Assembly (NCBI GenBank): GCA_021810505.1
Contig: JAJZIR010000012.1
Coordinates: 1 to 64,000, forward strand
Length of the DNA: 64,000 nucleotides
Reading direction: 5' to 3'
Source of the DNA: a bacterium
GTDB taxonomy: Bacteria; Deinococcota; Deinococci; Deinococcales; Deinococcaceae
Positions within the stretch are counted from its first letter, which is position 1. Each line of letters starts with the position of its first letter. The notes under the pieces were generated by a model that was not told where the DNA came from, ran no database searches, and saw only the letters and a program-made list of their open reading frames with translations. This document shows, in pieces, positions 7,670-19,900 of the stretch. The position numbers and the translations under genes were made by a program.

Positions 7670-8442
7670 CTTGGCGCCGGCTCGCCCTGATCTATCTCGG
7701 CCTCCTGGCCGTCAGCCTGATGAGCACCAGGTTCCTCCCGGATCCGCCGCTGGCCCTCAGCAGCGGGATTGCTCCGATCACGGCGTTGACCATCCACGCC
7801 GCCGAGGTGATACACCGAGACCTACGCTACATCGCCCGCCAGCGCACTTTGGAACAGAACTACCGCCGCCTCCGCCGAAAGTACACCGCGCTGAACGCCA
7901 AGTATCTCCGCCTGCGGATCCAGGCCGCGCGCGAGAAGGCGGCGGCCCAGATCCGCAACTTACAATCTCCCGGCCTGGTCGGCATTGCCCAGGTCATCGG
8001 AGTCAGCACCTCTCCCCTGCTGGCCAGGCTGACCATCAATCGGGGGAGCGCCGACGGGATCCACCGCTTCATGCCGGTCACCGTCCCGCAGGGCCTAGTA
8101 GGCCAGGTGGTGCAGACCAGCCGCAAGCAGGCGGAGGTCATCACCCTGGTCGATCCCCGCTCCCGGGTCGGAGTCACCGTTCCCGGGCTGGGGGGGCAGG
8201 GGGTGGCCGTAGGCCGGCCTCCCGGCGAGCTGGAGGCTAGTTTCCCTACCGGCTTGGCCCTCAAGGTCGGGGATCCGGTGGTGACTGACAGCCTAGGCGG
8301 GGTCTACCCCACCGGCATCCCGGTCGGAACCATCGCTCAGGTGCTGCCGCCACCACCCAACGGCATTCTGCAGCACGTGCTCATCACGCCGGACGTGAAC
8401 GTGAACGATCTCGAAGAAGTCGCTATCCTACAGGCGCTGTGA
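7666..8442 (+). CDS. mreC: Rod shape-determining protein MreC
   Basis: 258 residues. Bitopic periplasmic protein of the elongasome that activates PBP2. One N-terminal membrane segment (about 6-22), a coiled coil (about 50-97, RRLRRKYTALNAKYLRL), then the paired beta-barrel domain with typical motifs VIGVSTSPLLARLTINRGS, PVTVPQGLVGQV and GDPVVTDSLGGVYPTGIPVG. The start overlaps the maf stop and the stop overlaps the mreD start, which implies translational coupling. Confidence 0.95.
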   Translation: MTWRRLALIYLGLLAVSLMSTRFLPDPPLALSSGIAPITALTIHAAEVIHRDLRYIARQRTLEQNYRRLRRKYTALNAKYLRLRIQAAREKAAAQIRNLQSPGLVGIAQVIGVSTSPLLARLTINRGSADGIHRFMPVTVPQGLVGQVVQTSRKQAEVITLVDPRSRVGVTVPGLGGQGVAVGRPPGELEASFPTGLALKVGDPVVTDSLGGVYPTGIPVGTIAQVLPPPPNGILQHVLITPDVNVNDLEEVAILQAL

Positions 8443-8942
8443 TGCTCTGGAAAGGCATACTGTTCTTCTTAGTCATCCTGGCCATCCAAGGGCCTCTGCG
8501 CTACCTGTTGCCGCCGGGGTTCGGGCCGCCCGACCTATTCCTATTGGCTAGCCTGGTGCTGGCCGCCCGGGTCAAGCCGGTCTGGGGGCTGCTGGCGGCT
8601 TACGGTCTAGGCCTGGTGCAAGATCTGGTCGGCCACGGCCTACTCGGCCTACACGCGATCGGCCTGGCCGGCGCCGTCCTGCTGTACTACGGCCTGCAGC
8701 GCTGGCTGGGCCGCCATACCCTGCTGCAAGAAACCCTGGGGTTGCTGGCAGCCCTCTTAGGCCAGTGGGGCAGCTATCTGATCGTAGCCGCCTGGCTCCG
8801 CGATGGCCTGATCACTCCCCACACCCTAGTCACCATTTTCCCCTTGGAGGTGCTCGCGACCTTGATCTTCTTTCCCCTGGTCCAAGCCTTCGCGCGCTGG
8901 GCCTTCGGCGAGCTGGCCGTCCCGGAGGCACAACAACCATGA
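8439..8942 (+). CDS. mreD: Rod shape-determining protein MreD
   Basis: 167-residue integral membrane protein with about five hydrophobic helices. The segment GLLAAYGLGLVQDLVGHGLLGLHAIG is the conserved MreD signature. Works with MreC and PBP2 in peptidoglycan elongation. Four-base overlaps with both neighbours support coupling. Confidence 0.92.
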   Translation: MMLWKGILFFLVILAIQGPLRYLLPPGFGPPDLFLLASLVLAARVKPVWGLLAAYGLGLVQDLVGHGLLGLHAIGLAGAVLLYYGLQRWLGRHTLLQETLGLLAALLGQWGSYLIVAAWLRDGLITPHTLVTIFPLEVLATLIFFPLVQAFARWAFGELAVPEAQQP

Positions 8943-10849
8943 GCGCCCGGTCGCGCCCGCGCAGGCCAGCCTCGACGCGCCGCAGGCTCTACGCTCTGGC
9001 CGCTTTCTTCGCGGTGATGTTAGCTGTCGACGCAGCCAGGTTGTATTCCTTGCAGATCGCTCAGTACTCTCTCTACGCGTCGCAGAGCCGCAGCAATCAC
9101 CTGCGCGAGCAGATCATCCCGGCAGTCCGCGGCGAGATCTACACCAGCAATGGAGTGGTGCTCGCGACCAACCGGCTGGTCTACCGGTTGGTCTACCGTG
9201 GGGGCAAGGTCTGGGGGTGGCGGCGCATCCGCTACATGGCTGGGCTAGGCAAAATCCCGCTCCCCAAAGTCCCGGCAGGCGGCAGCGTTACTTTGTCTCA
9301 ACACCTCCCCTCTAAATCCGTCGCTGGGCTCGAGGAGCTAACCGTCGACCAACCCAACTTGAGAGTGGTGCGCAGCATGGAGCGCTACTACCCCCAGGGG
9401 CATCTGGCTGGCAACCTGGTCGGCTACACCAGCCTGGCCACGGCCCACGAGGTGAAGTCCGAAAAGTACAACCCCAACGATCAGGTCGGGCGAACTGGGG
9501 TCGAGGCCAGCATGCAGAAAGTCTTGGCCGGCCAGGACGGGTTGCGGCTGATCGAGGTCAACGCCGCAGGGGTCCACCTTTCCAGCCGGGTGGCCAACCC
9601 CGGACGGGCTGGAGAATCGGTCACGCTCACGATCAACAGCAAGCTGCAGCGGGTCGCCGAACAGGCCCTAAAAGATTCGTTGAACCAGATCAATTTCGGC
9701 CCCGAAGGGCGCAAGGCCATGGGCCTCAAGTTGGCCAAGGTGGTGAAGGGGGCCGTCATCGCTATCGATCCGCGCAACAACCACGTCCTGGCCATGGCCA
9801 CCTGGCCGGACATCAATCCGAACTGGTTCACCGAGCAACCCAGACCCAAGCAGCTGGTAGAGGCCCTGACCGGCCAGAGCGGAGCTCTCCAGGACCGCGC
9901 AGTCCAGCCCTACAATTCCGGCAGCGTCTTCAAGATCGCTGTCGCTGACGCTCTACTTCGGCACATCGGCAACCCCACCTTCGACTGCGCTCCTTTCATC
10001 ACCTTCGGGGGCATCGTCTTCCATAACTGGTACGCCGGCAACATGGGCCCGATGCAGGCTCAGCAGGCCCTGGCCAACTCCTGCGACACCTGGTTCTATC
10101 AGGCCGCCATCGCCGCCAACCCGGTCCCCTTCTCCAACGAGCTAGTCCACCGGGCCAGAGCGCTCGGTTTCGGCCGCAGGACCGGAATCCAGCTGGTCGG
10201 CGAGCCGGTCGGTCAACTCCAAGACGCGCAAACCTATCAGAAACAGGGGCTCATCTGGTACCCCGGGATGACCGTCAACATGAGCATCGGCCAGGGCAAT
10301 CTGACCATCACGCCGGCCGAGCTGATCCGGGCGCTTTCCACCATCGTGGAGAACGGTAAGCAGCGGCCCCTGGACCTGATCAAGGCTATCGGCGGCCACC
10401 CGGTCCCGACCAAGCCAGCCGTCCAGATACCGGATGCACCCCAAAACTGGAAGATTATCCAGCAAGGATTGGCCCTGACTACCACCAAAGGGACTTCGGA
10501 CTTCCTGTTCGGCCCCACCTACTTCCCGGTGCCGACCGCCGGTAAGACCGGAACGGCCCAGACCAGCCACGCCGCCTCCAACGCCTGGTACGAAGGCTAC
10601 GGACCGGTCGGGAACCCTAACTTTATGGTGGTGGTCTTCCTAGACCGCGGCATGCAGGGCTCCTACCAGGCCGCACCGGTCGCGCGCAGGATCATGGCAG
10701 CGTACTGGGGAATCCGGCTAGCTGCTAACGGGACGGCCCTGTCGGGACCGACTGAGCATCTACCGAAGTCCCTGGCTGCGCAGCTAGAGAAAAACAACGG
10801 CCCGTTCTATCCGCCTTACGGGGTGATCCCCACCAAGCCATTGCCTTGA
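8939..10849 (+). CDS. mrdA: Penicillin-binding protein 2 (peptidoglycan transpeptidase)
   Basis: 636 residues from the ATG at 8939, which overlaps the mreD stop; the longer frame upstream runs through mreD. One membrane anchor at about 17-37, a dimerisation domain starting at the conserved RGEIYTSNGVVLA, then the transpeptidase domain with the catalytic S329-V-F-K332 (NSGSVFKIA), S381-C-D383 (ANSCDTWFY) and K536-T-G-T (TAGKTGTAQ). These are the standard PBP2 motifs, including Asp in the third position of the SxN motif. Cross-links glycan side walls with MreC, MreD and RodA; rodA is not in this window. Last gene of the operon. Confidence 0.95.
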   Translation: MSARSRPRRPASTRRRLYALAAFFAVMLAVDAARLYSLQIAQYSLYASQSRSNHLREQIIPAVRGEIYTSNGVVLATNRLVYRLVYRGGKVWGWRRIRYMAGLGKIPLPKVPAGGSVTLSQHLPSKSVAGLEELTVDQPNLRVVRSMERYYPQGHLAGNLVGYTSLATAHEVKSEKYNPNDQVGRTGVEASMQKVLAGQDGLRLIEVNAAGVHLSSRVANPGRAGESVTLTINSKLQRVAEQALKDSLNQINFGPEGRKAMGLKLAKVVKGAVIAIDPRNNHVLAMATWPDINPNWFTEQPRPKQLVEALTGQSGALQDRAVQPYNSGSVFKIAVADALLRHIGNPTFDCAPFITFGGIVFHNWYAGNMGPMQAQQALANSCDTWFYQAAIAANPVPFSNELVHRARALGFGRRTGIQLVGEPVGQLQDAQTYQKQGLIWYPGMTVNMSIGQGNLTITPAELIRALSTIVENGKQRPLDLIKAIGGHPVPTKPAVQIPDAPQNWKIIQQGLALTTTKGTSDFLFGPTYFPVPTAGKTGTAQTSHAASNAWYEGYGPVGNPNFMVVVFLDRGMQGSYQAAPVARRIMAAYWGIRLAANGTALSGPTEHLPKSLAAQLEKNNGPFYPPYGVIPTKPLP

Positions 10850-10953
10850 GAGCCGAACCCTGAGCCGCGAGTCGCCACGGTGAGCGCCGCGCAGAGCGGG
10901 GAGGCGACCCAGTTGGAGCTCGACGAGTCCGGTAAACCCTCACCGGGAGCCGG

Positions 10954-10959
10954 TATGCT
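10954..10959 (+). promoter_or_regulatory. -10 box of leaderless tamB promoter (TATGCT, 6 bases before GTG)
   Basis: TATGCT followed by six bases and the GTG at 10966. The same TATGCT-N6-GTG order occurs before recD2, which supports the choice of 10966 over the GTG at 10960. Confidence 0.65.
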
Positions 10960-10965
10960 GTGCAG

Positions 10966-13900
10966 GTGAAGCGGTGGTGGCCGGCCTTGGCAGTCCTGGT
11001 CACCGCGGTCACGTTGCTGCTGGGCCCATTAGGCGTCCGCCTGGTCGCCGACCACCTCTCCTGGTTTGCCCCAGGGTATACCCTGCGCTTCAGCAGCGCG
11101 TCCGGGTGGCTCTGGGCCCCACAGCTCGGCGGGGTTCAACTGGAGGGTCGCGGGCTCAGCTTGCGCGCGCGGGGGATCCAGGCCAGGATCTACCCCCTCG
11201 CGCTCCTCCACCACCAGGTCCTCTTCGATCTGGCCGTCCAGAACGCGCACTTGCGCCTGCAGCTGAGCGGTCAGGGCGGAGCGGCCAGCAGCTGGGAGTT
11301 TCTCCCAAGAAAGCTGCAGGTGCGCGGTCTGACCCTGCAGCTAGATGGACGGAATCTGGGGGTTCCGGACGCCACCATCACCCTCAATCAGCTCGGGCCA
11401 GTCGCACACGGGCAGCACTTCCTGGCTGCGCTCAGCACCCGGCAGGGAAAAGCCCATCTGGGCGGCGAGCTGCTCTGGAAGGCTGGGCGTCCCAGCTTGC
11501 AGGTGAGCTTCACGGCCCAGGCCAGGATAGCCAGGTATTGGTGGCCCCAGGTCCTAGGTGGGCAGATTCGGGGAAGGTACCGGTTGGGAGGCCGGGGAAT
11601 CCAGGGTCACCTCCTCTTACAAGCGGTCCGACTGGGCTTCGCTGGGCTAGGGGTCTCGGATCTGAACGGCGAAGTGGTCCAGACCGCCAGCGGGCGCCTG
11701 ACGCTGTCGCTGCACGCCCTGGCAGCCGGTGGACCCGGGCGGGTCCACGGCTGGCTGGACCTGACCGGACCGACCTATCACCTGATAGGCACGGCCTCCC
11801 CCCAGCTGGCCGACCTCATCGGCCAGAGCTGGGCCCAAGGGAAGGCGCAGCTCCGGGCCACCCTGACCGGCCGGGGGAAGCCGGTGCTAGAAGCTTCGCT
11901 GTCGTCGTCCGGGGAGGTCTCGGGGATACCGGTCCAAGTGTCAGCGCTGGGGCTGCTCCGCGGCCAGTACCTGCAGATCCAGGGAAAAGCGCGCAGCGGC
12001 GGCACCAGCCTGCCGTCCGCGCTGCAGATCAGCCTGCACGGCCGGTTAGGCAGCTTGGCCGGGCGCGCGCAGTGGAGGGGTAGGTGGGCAGGGCAGCCCT
12101 TACGGGCCGAGGCGACTTTGGGGAGCCGCGCGCTGCGGCTGCAGGCCAGCTTCGCAGAGGGAAGCCTGACGTCCTCCGACCGCTTCGCGAACCAGTCCAG
12201 GCTGCTGGAGGGCAGCCTCGGGGGGGCGCTCCGCCTGGCACTCCCCGGGGTAGGAGAGCTCGGAGCCGAGCTGAGCGGGTCTCCCCTGCACCCCCGGGCG
12301 CTCGGAACGTTGCGCCGGCTGGCACTCCCAGGCCTAGACCTGCAGCAGCTCGCCTTTCGAGCTCGCGCTGACCAGCGCGGCGCCCAGCTGGCTGCCGGGC
12401 CGCTGCAGGTCGTCTGGCCCTTCTCCGGGCCGGCCAGCTGGAAGCTTTCCGGAGTGCCGCTGACGGGCGGCCTGCAGCTGAGCGGCGCGGGCCAGGCTCA
12501 GATCGACCGGGTAAGCGGCCAGCTACGGCTGAGCGGCGCAGGCTGGCCCACCTTCTCTGGACACCTGGCAGCCAATCCTACCGAGCAGTTGGCAAGTTGG
12601 ACAGGCGGCTTCGGCCAGCTCAGCCTGACCAAAGGCTCCGCCACGCTGCTGCTACGCCCCACCGCGTTCGTGACCCCTCTGGGCAGGGTAGTGTCCAGAG
12701 CGAGGTTGGCCCTCAAGGCCGGCCGGCTGAGCGGGATGATCCGCCTGAGCGCTGCTCAGGGAAAGATCCGGGTCAGCTTGGGGCCGCAGGCCAGCTTAGC
12801 GCACCCCACCGCTCAGCTGCGCGGGGCCCTGGGAGGACAGGCCGTCCGGGGAGCAGTCAGTTGGAATAGAGCCCTGCTCCTGTCGCTGGCCTCTGGATCC
12901 CTGCACGCCACCCTGCGCTCGGGATCCAGCCTGCGGCTCCTGCTGCGCGGGAGCGGCCAGCAGCTGCGCGCCCGCTGGGCACCCTCCACGGGGGTGCTAG
13001 ACGCCCAGGGAAGCCTCGATCTGAGCGGGCTGGATCCCTGGCTGGGTCAGCCGCTGGCTGGACAGCTCCGCGCCTCGGTCCACCGCGGCCAGGGGGGTAT
13101 CTCGGCGCGCCTGCGCGACGGCCCCCTGCGCGGCCAGCTCTCGGCGCAGCTCAGCAGCGCTGCAGCCAGCGCCAGCCTGCAGGCCGGTTGGGCGAGCAGC
13201 ACCCTCTCGCTGGCCGGACCGCTCTGGCCCGAAATCCAGCTGGCCGGTAACCTACGCTCTCCGGCTGCACAGGCCCAGGTGGCGCTCTCTGGGAGCGGCC
13301 GGGCCCTACGGCTGGAGCTCAGCGGGCACACCCGGGCTTTTCGGGCAGACGGGTTCAGCGCCCCCCGGCTGCCGCTCGAGGTCAGCGGCGAGCTCTTCCC
13401 GGCCAGGTCTCTGTCCGGCTCGTTGGGCGGGACGCAGCTGACCTTGAGCGGCAACCAACTGCGCGCGTCCGGAGTACCACAAGTCTCTTGGAGGGGTCAT
13501 GCCCTGCGCGGCCAGCTAGAGGCTACGCTCGGCCCCGGGTTCAGCGGTCAGCTGCAGCTGCAGCTGACCGCTCCTGGAGCCCACCTGCAGCTGGCCGGAT
13601 CCTGGCCCTCGCTCCGGGGAAAGCTGCAGCTGCTCAGCCCGGTCCGGGCCACCGCCTCCCTGCAGGCCGACTTACCGGCCCAGAGCTTGGCGCTGCTGGG
13701 CCGGGCCAAGCTCGGAGGCGACCGGTTAAGCTTCCAGGCTGCGGCGGATTCCAAAGGGACGCGGGGCCGAGCGGTCCTGTCCACGCCGGGCGGGGGGAGG
13801 CTGAGCGCACGGCTGCACCGGAATTTGCACTGGCGTGCCACCCTGACCGGGGTGGCAGTGCCAGGCGGTACCCTGAGCGGCCAGGCCTTGGGAGTAGGTC

Positions 13901-16900
13901 CGCGCTGGCAGCTGCAGGCCGGCGGCAACCTGCTAGGGAAGCCCCTGGCCCTCAGCGGCAGCGGGAATGGGCTGACGGGAGGGCTCTCTTTGCAGCGCGG
14001 CCGGCTCAGCGCCCGGGCTACCCTGCGATCCGGGGCATTGGAGCTGCGCGCACGGTCACCTTGGGCAACCGCGCACCTGGCTGGACCGATCGGCTCCGCG
14101 CTGCGGGGCAGCCTGTCCCTGGCGGCTCAGAGTTGGGAGCTGGGTGGGACCCCTGCCGGCTGGTCGGCCCAGCGCTGGCCCCTGCAGCTGGACCTACCGT
14201 CTAGCAACCTACGGATAGGGCAGCTGACCTGGCGGTCGGGGCAGTGGAACGGGCAGTTCCCGCTGAATTACCAGATCGGGGGGAGCCGCGGGCAGCTATC
14301 GGCGCAGGGGGAGGGGGGGAGGCTGGCGGTCTCGGCCAGCGGGCCTCTGGCAGGGCGCGTCACCCTCGGAGCCCAGCTCTCCGGTCAACTGCGCTGGCAG
14401 GCCGGCGGGGTCCTGGCCAGGCTGGCGCAGGGGCAGCCCTGGCTGGGCCGCTTGCACCCCAGCCTGGGCGCGCTCCGCTTGAGCCTCAGCGGCAGCCCGA
14501 CCGCTCCCCACTACCAGTTGGCCAGCCGAGGCCTGCGGTGGCTCGGAGGACCCCTGCAGCTGCGGGCCGCCGGATCGCTCGCGCAGGCTTTCGGGAAAAT
14601 CCGCGGCCCAGGGCTGGAGGCCAGCTTTGCGGTAGGGACCAAGGGGCTGAAGGTGTTCCAGGCCTCCCTGGCAGCTGGACCGCTGTTCAGCGCTCTGGGC
14701 CAGAACGGGGTCTCCGGGGACCTGCAGGGTAACCTCTCCTGGCCGAATTTCCAGATGCGCCAGGCCGAGGGAAAGCTGAGCGCAGTCCTGCTCAAGGACC
14801 AGAGCTCGCTGTTGGCAGCGCTCCGGCTGCAAGGCGGAGCGGTTTCCGGTAGCCTCCAGGGCAGGGCCCTAGGGATCGCCCTCAGCGCCAAGGGGAAGGT
14901 GGGGAGCGCAGTCCAGGCCAGCTTTCACCTGCAAGCCGCGCAGGGGGAGCTGGCCGGAAAAGTCAGCGGGAGCCCCGGCAACCTGCGCTTGCAGGCGGGA
15001 GGGGTCATCTCTCACCAACCCATCCGCGGGGTGCTGTCTTGGGGCCGCGCCGGGCTGGGCCTACAGCTGCAGGCGGGAAAGAGCAGTCTAGGCGGGAGCT
15101 TCACCAGGAGCGGGAGCGGGCGGCTCGGCCTCCAAGTCCGGTTGCCCAGGCAGCTGGGAGTCCTGCGCGGCGCGTTCCGATCGACCAGTTGGACGGCGGC
15201 CAGCGGGGAGCTGTCCGGGCAACTGGGGGCGCTGCAGCTCCGGCTACCGCTGACCTGGGCCGCCGGCCAGCTGTCCCTGGCCGGGGGGGGGAGGCTCTCC
15301 TGGCCGGGCAGATTTGCGCTGCAAGCCGCGGGCACCGCTTTCCCTCGCCTAGACCTCTTCGGCCAGGTCCACTCCAAGAATCCGCTGGTCGGGCAGGGGC
15401 GAGTATCCGCCACAGGCAGCTGGGCGGACCCCCAGCTCTCCCTGCAAGGAGAGCTATCCCCTCCAGGGTCCCCGCGCGCGCTGCCGGTCCAGGCCAGCTG
15501 GTCCGCTGGAAAGCTGCGCTTGCAGCTGGGAACCGTCCTGACCGCCTCGGCCAAGCTGCTCCCGCAATCGCTCGGAACTCCGGTGTTGGAGTCCCTGGCC
15601 GCCCACGGCCAGCTGAGCGCCTGGGGTCTCAAGCTGGCCGCCGAGCACTTCTCCTACTCGAAGGGGGCCTGGTCCGGGCGGCTGTCCCTCCGGGGGAGCC
15701 TGGCCGGCTACCCGCTCAGGCTGCGCGCCGACGGCCAGGGGGTAGCCCGGCTCCGGGGCGCCGCCCTAGGCGAGCAACTCCGCGGGGAGCTCGGAAGGAG
15801 ACAAGCAGGCGGCCCCGCCCTCCAGCTGGAGCTGGCGGGGGGCACCCTCCCGCTGTTGCCAGAAGTTCCCCTGCGCACCGCGGCGAGCCTGGATCTAGGG
15901 GGTACCTGGCTGCAGCCCACCTTGGCCCTGGCCGGAGAGACCCAGACCCCCCAAGGGCCAGAACGCGTCACCGCCCAGGGAGGGTTGGGCGGCGTGCAGG
16001 GACGGATCGAGGGGAAGGCTGCAACCGGTACGTTCCGAGTGTCCGCGGCGAGCTACCAGTTCCAAGTACAGCTGCACGGCGCCAGGTTCTCTCCCAGCTG
16101 GTTCCCCAAGCGCTGGCTGGGAGGGAGGCTCGGCGCGATCGAACAGCCTGAGCTCAGCGGGGTCCTCAGCGGGCGGGGCCATCTCCCCGCCGGGCTGGGG
16201 CAGCTCCGCCTGAGCGGCCTGGAGGCCAGCGCGCGCGTAGCCGGGCTCGGAGAGGTGCAAGCCTTCGGAGGCGGGACCTTCCGGACCGCCCAGCTCACCC
16301 TCTACGGCGCAGGGGCGCGGGCGCAGTTGTCTTGGAAGAACAGGCTGCTGCAGCTGGCGGTCGCGGCACCCAGCTTGCGCCGCTGGCTGGGCCCGCAGCT
16401 CTCCGGCCCGCTCCAGGGCGATCTGCAGCTCAGCCAGGCCGGCGACCTGAGCGGCCAGCTGCAGTGGAATACTCCGGTACAGAGCAGTAGCATCTCGATT
16501 GGCGGCAGTCTCAGCCAACCCCGGGTCACCTGGGAAGCCCAGCTGACTGGAAAGCTGCAGGGCGCACTGCGCGCCCAGCTCAGCCATTTCGACCTAGCCA
16601 AGAGGCGAGCCGATCTGCGCCTGAGCGGCGAGATCAGAGAAGGTAGCGTCCGAGCCGAGGCTGCGCTGAGTGGGCGCTGGCCGGAGCTATCCGGTAGCCT
16701 GCGCGCCCAACTCCCCGGGATCCCGCCGGTGCACCTGACCGCTTCGGACGGCCAGTACCTGGTGCAGGCCGGCCGCCTCGGACAGGGTCGCTTCCGGCTG
16801 CAGCCCCAGATCGGAGCTTGGCCCGAGCTCTCCGGAAAATTGCAGCTAGCACCGCTGGCCTGGTGGCTCCCCTCGGTACAGGGGTCCTTCCCCCTGGCTG

Positions 16901-19900
16901 CCTCGCTGGGTGGGACACTGGACCGGCCGCGCCTCCTGCTCCGAGGTCAAAGCCGGGAGCTGCGTTGGAACGGCATCCGGCTGCCGAGCACCAGCCTGAC
17001 CGGATCAGCGACCGAGCGGGGCTGGGCGCTCGCCCTGCAGCAGGCTGGCCACCAAGTCGCCCACGCCACTCCCCAGGGACTGGTGGTCCAGGGCTTAGCC
17101 CTGCAGCAGGGCGGGACTACCGCCCTGCTCAGCGGCAAAGCCGATCTGCAGCGGGCCAGCCTCCGCGCCCAGGCCCAAGGGCTGATCCGCGGGCAGCTTC
17201 AGGCTGCCTGGGTTTGGGCGGATGGGCAGGGGACCGCGTCCTTGCAGCTGGCCAGCCGAGGCCTGCAGTTGCAACTGCAGGCCTCGGCCCGAGCGGGGAA
17301 GCTGCAGGGAAGCGGGCAGCTGTCGGGCTTGCCGGATCCTCTCCCCCCTCGCTTGGCCTTGGCCCTACAGGGGGCTCCGGTCCACCCCGCCCTGACCCTG
17401 CAGGGCCGCGGCCAACAGGGAGTGCTCTGGTCAGCGCGGGCCAGCCTGCACCGAGCGGCGCTCTCTCTACGCGGCGGCACGGGCGGGCTGAAGACCAGCG
17501 GGACGCTGCGCTACCGCGGTGGGAGCTGGGGAGGGCAGCTCCAGGCCAGCGGGCTCCCCGGAAAGCTGCGCGCAGCGCTTTCGCTGCGCGGGACGCTCTG
17601 GAGCCCGCAGGCGCAGCTGCAGCTCTCCCAGACCAATCCCCAGGGGCTGCGGCTGCAGGCCGAAGGCAACTGGCGAGCAGCCCAGGGCAGCTTCTTCCAG
17701 GGGGATGCAGGGATCGGAGAGGTGACCTGGAACGGCCGCTCTCTGAGGGCGGGGATCCACGGCCTCCGCCTGGGGAAGCTGCCCGGGATACCCCTGCACG
17801 GGAAGCTGAGCCTCCAGGCGCAAGGCGCCCCCAACCAGCTGCGCGCCGACCTGCAAGTCCAGCAATTCTCTACCGCCGTCCCCTACCTGGCCGGAGTCAT
17901 GCTGACCGGGTCGTTGCGGGGTAGCGCCGACCTGCGCGGGGGCAGCTTCGGGATCACAGCGGCTTACCGCGGGCCCGATGGGGGAGGGCAACTTTCCGTC
18001 CAACACCACAAGAGTTGGTCAGGAACCGCCAACATGGCCCTGGTGGTCGGCGGCGTCTCCCTGGCCGGGCAGCTCGACCTGCAGGGCGGGGAGCTGAACG
18101 GCTTAGTCAGCGCGAGGGGAATCCCCCTGCAGCAGGGGGCGCTGCGCAGCACGCTCAGCGGGCTGCTGCGGATCCGCCGCAACCAGCTCAGCGGAACCGC
18201 GCAGGGTCTCCTGGACGGAGGCAGCCTGCAGCTGTCCGGGACCGCCAGCCTGCGCAAGCTGCTGCCAGCCACCGCTGCAGTCCTGGCCGACACGCCGCAA
18301 GCACCCACCGACCTTCAGGCCAGCCTCCAGGGATTCGACCTGGCGGACCTCCACCTCAACCCCTACCTCCAGGGAAAGCTCGACGGCAGCGCGAGCTGGT
18401 CCGGAGGTCCCATCCAGTTCCGGGCGCGTACCCGGGGGTTGCGCCTGGCCGGCCGGAAGCTGCCGCTTCAGCTGACCGGCCAGGGTCACGCAGGGGCCTG
18501 GAAGCTGCGGGTGATGACCGGCTTCTCGACCATCCAGGCTCAGCTCGGTACTCAGCGCCTCAGCGTCCATGCCAATCTGGTCAACGCACCGGTCGGGGAC
18601 GCCTTCGGCCTGTTCAGCGGACCGCTGCCTGGCCGGGCCGACATGTCCGGGGTGGTGTCTTACCGAGCGCAGCTGGCCCACCCGTTGGCGGGGAGCCTCA
18701 GGATGGTCGCAGATACCCTGCGGATCAGCGGCGGTGGGGAGACTCTGACCGGGGAAGCCGCCGCCAGTTACCGCGGAGGCCTGCTGGATATCCGCTTGCT
18801 CAAATTGGGCGGGGACGGCTCGCTCTCCGCTACCGGCACCTACAGCCCAGCGGGTGCCGACCTAAAATTCCGCTTCGACAAGACCAGCTTCACCCCTTTC
18901 CTCAGCCTGGTCCCGAGGCTGCGGGGCCTGAACCCGAGGCTGCGAGGTAGCCTGCAGCTGACCCTGCGCGGCCAGCCCAGCGACCTCACCGCCCAGCTAG
19001 ACGCCAGCCAGCTGCAGGGCCAGGCCGCCGGGATCCACTTCTCGGCGCGCAAGCTGCTGGGGCAGCTCTCCGGGAATTCCTTCCGAGCTAGCGGGACGGC
19101 CACGGTGGGAAGCTGGCTGCAGGCAGTACCCCTGGTCACCTCGGGGACCATCCGCGATCAGCAGGTAGGTCAAGTCCAGGTGGATCTGCGAGGTCCCCTC
19201 CAGGTACCCGACCTAGGAGCCCTGCAGGGGGCCAGGGCCTCGCTGGTCCGAAGCGGGGGCAAGTGGACCGGGGAGTTAGTAGCCCAGCAGGGAGGCGGGA
19301 CGCTCCAGATCTCAGGAGAGTTACAGCCCAAGATCGCCCTGAATTTTCAGGCAGAAAGAATCCAACCGGACCTACGCTGGCTGCTGTCCAGCCGCGGCCA
19401 GCTCTCAGCCGCCGGTTCCATCCGGCAGCGAGGTAACCAGGAGGTGGTGCGGGGAGCGGTCACTCTCCAGAGCCTGTCTCTGGGCGGGGCCAAAGCGGTG
19501 AGCCAGCCCAGCTCCAGCAAGCAACCCCAAGCCGCCAGCCAACGGGCGAGACCAGCCTTCGTCAGCCCGCTGCCACCGCGCGATCAGACCTTTCAGGCTT
19601 CGCGCAGCGCACCGGCGCACGCGCCGGTGCTGCAGCGCATCGTCTTCGACCGGGTCTCGATCACCGCCACCCGCGGCGTGACCTTCCGCCAGTCTCTAGC
19701 GCAGGCAGAGTTGGCGGGCAACCTCACCCTGAACGGGACCGCCTACAACCCCTTACTCAGCGGGACCATCCAAGTCCTACGGGGCCAGGTCTATCTCCGC
19801 CAGCACAGCTATCAGATCACCAGCGGAGCAGCCACTTTCAATGGCAGCGGATACTACCCCCAGATCGCGCTCACCGCCGTGGGCAACGCCCGGGACGGCA

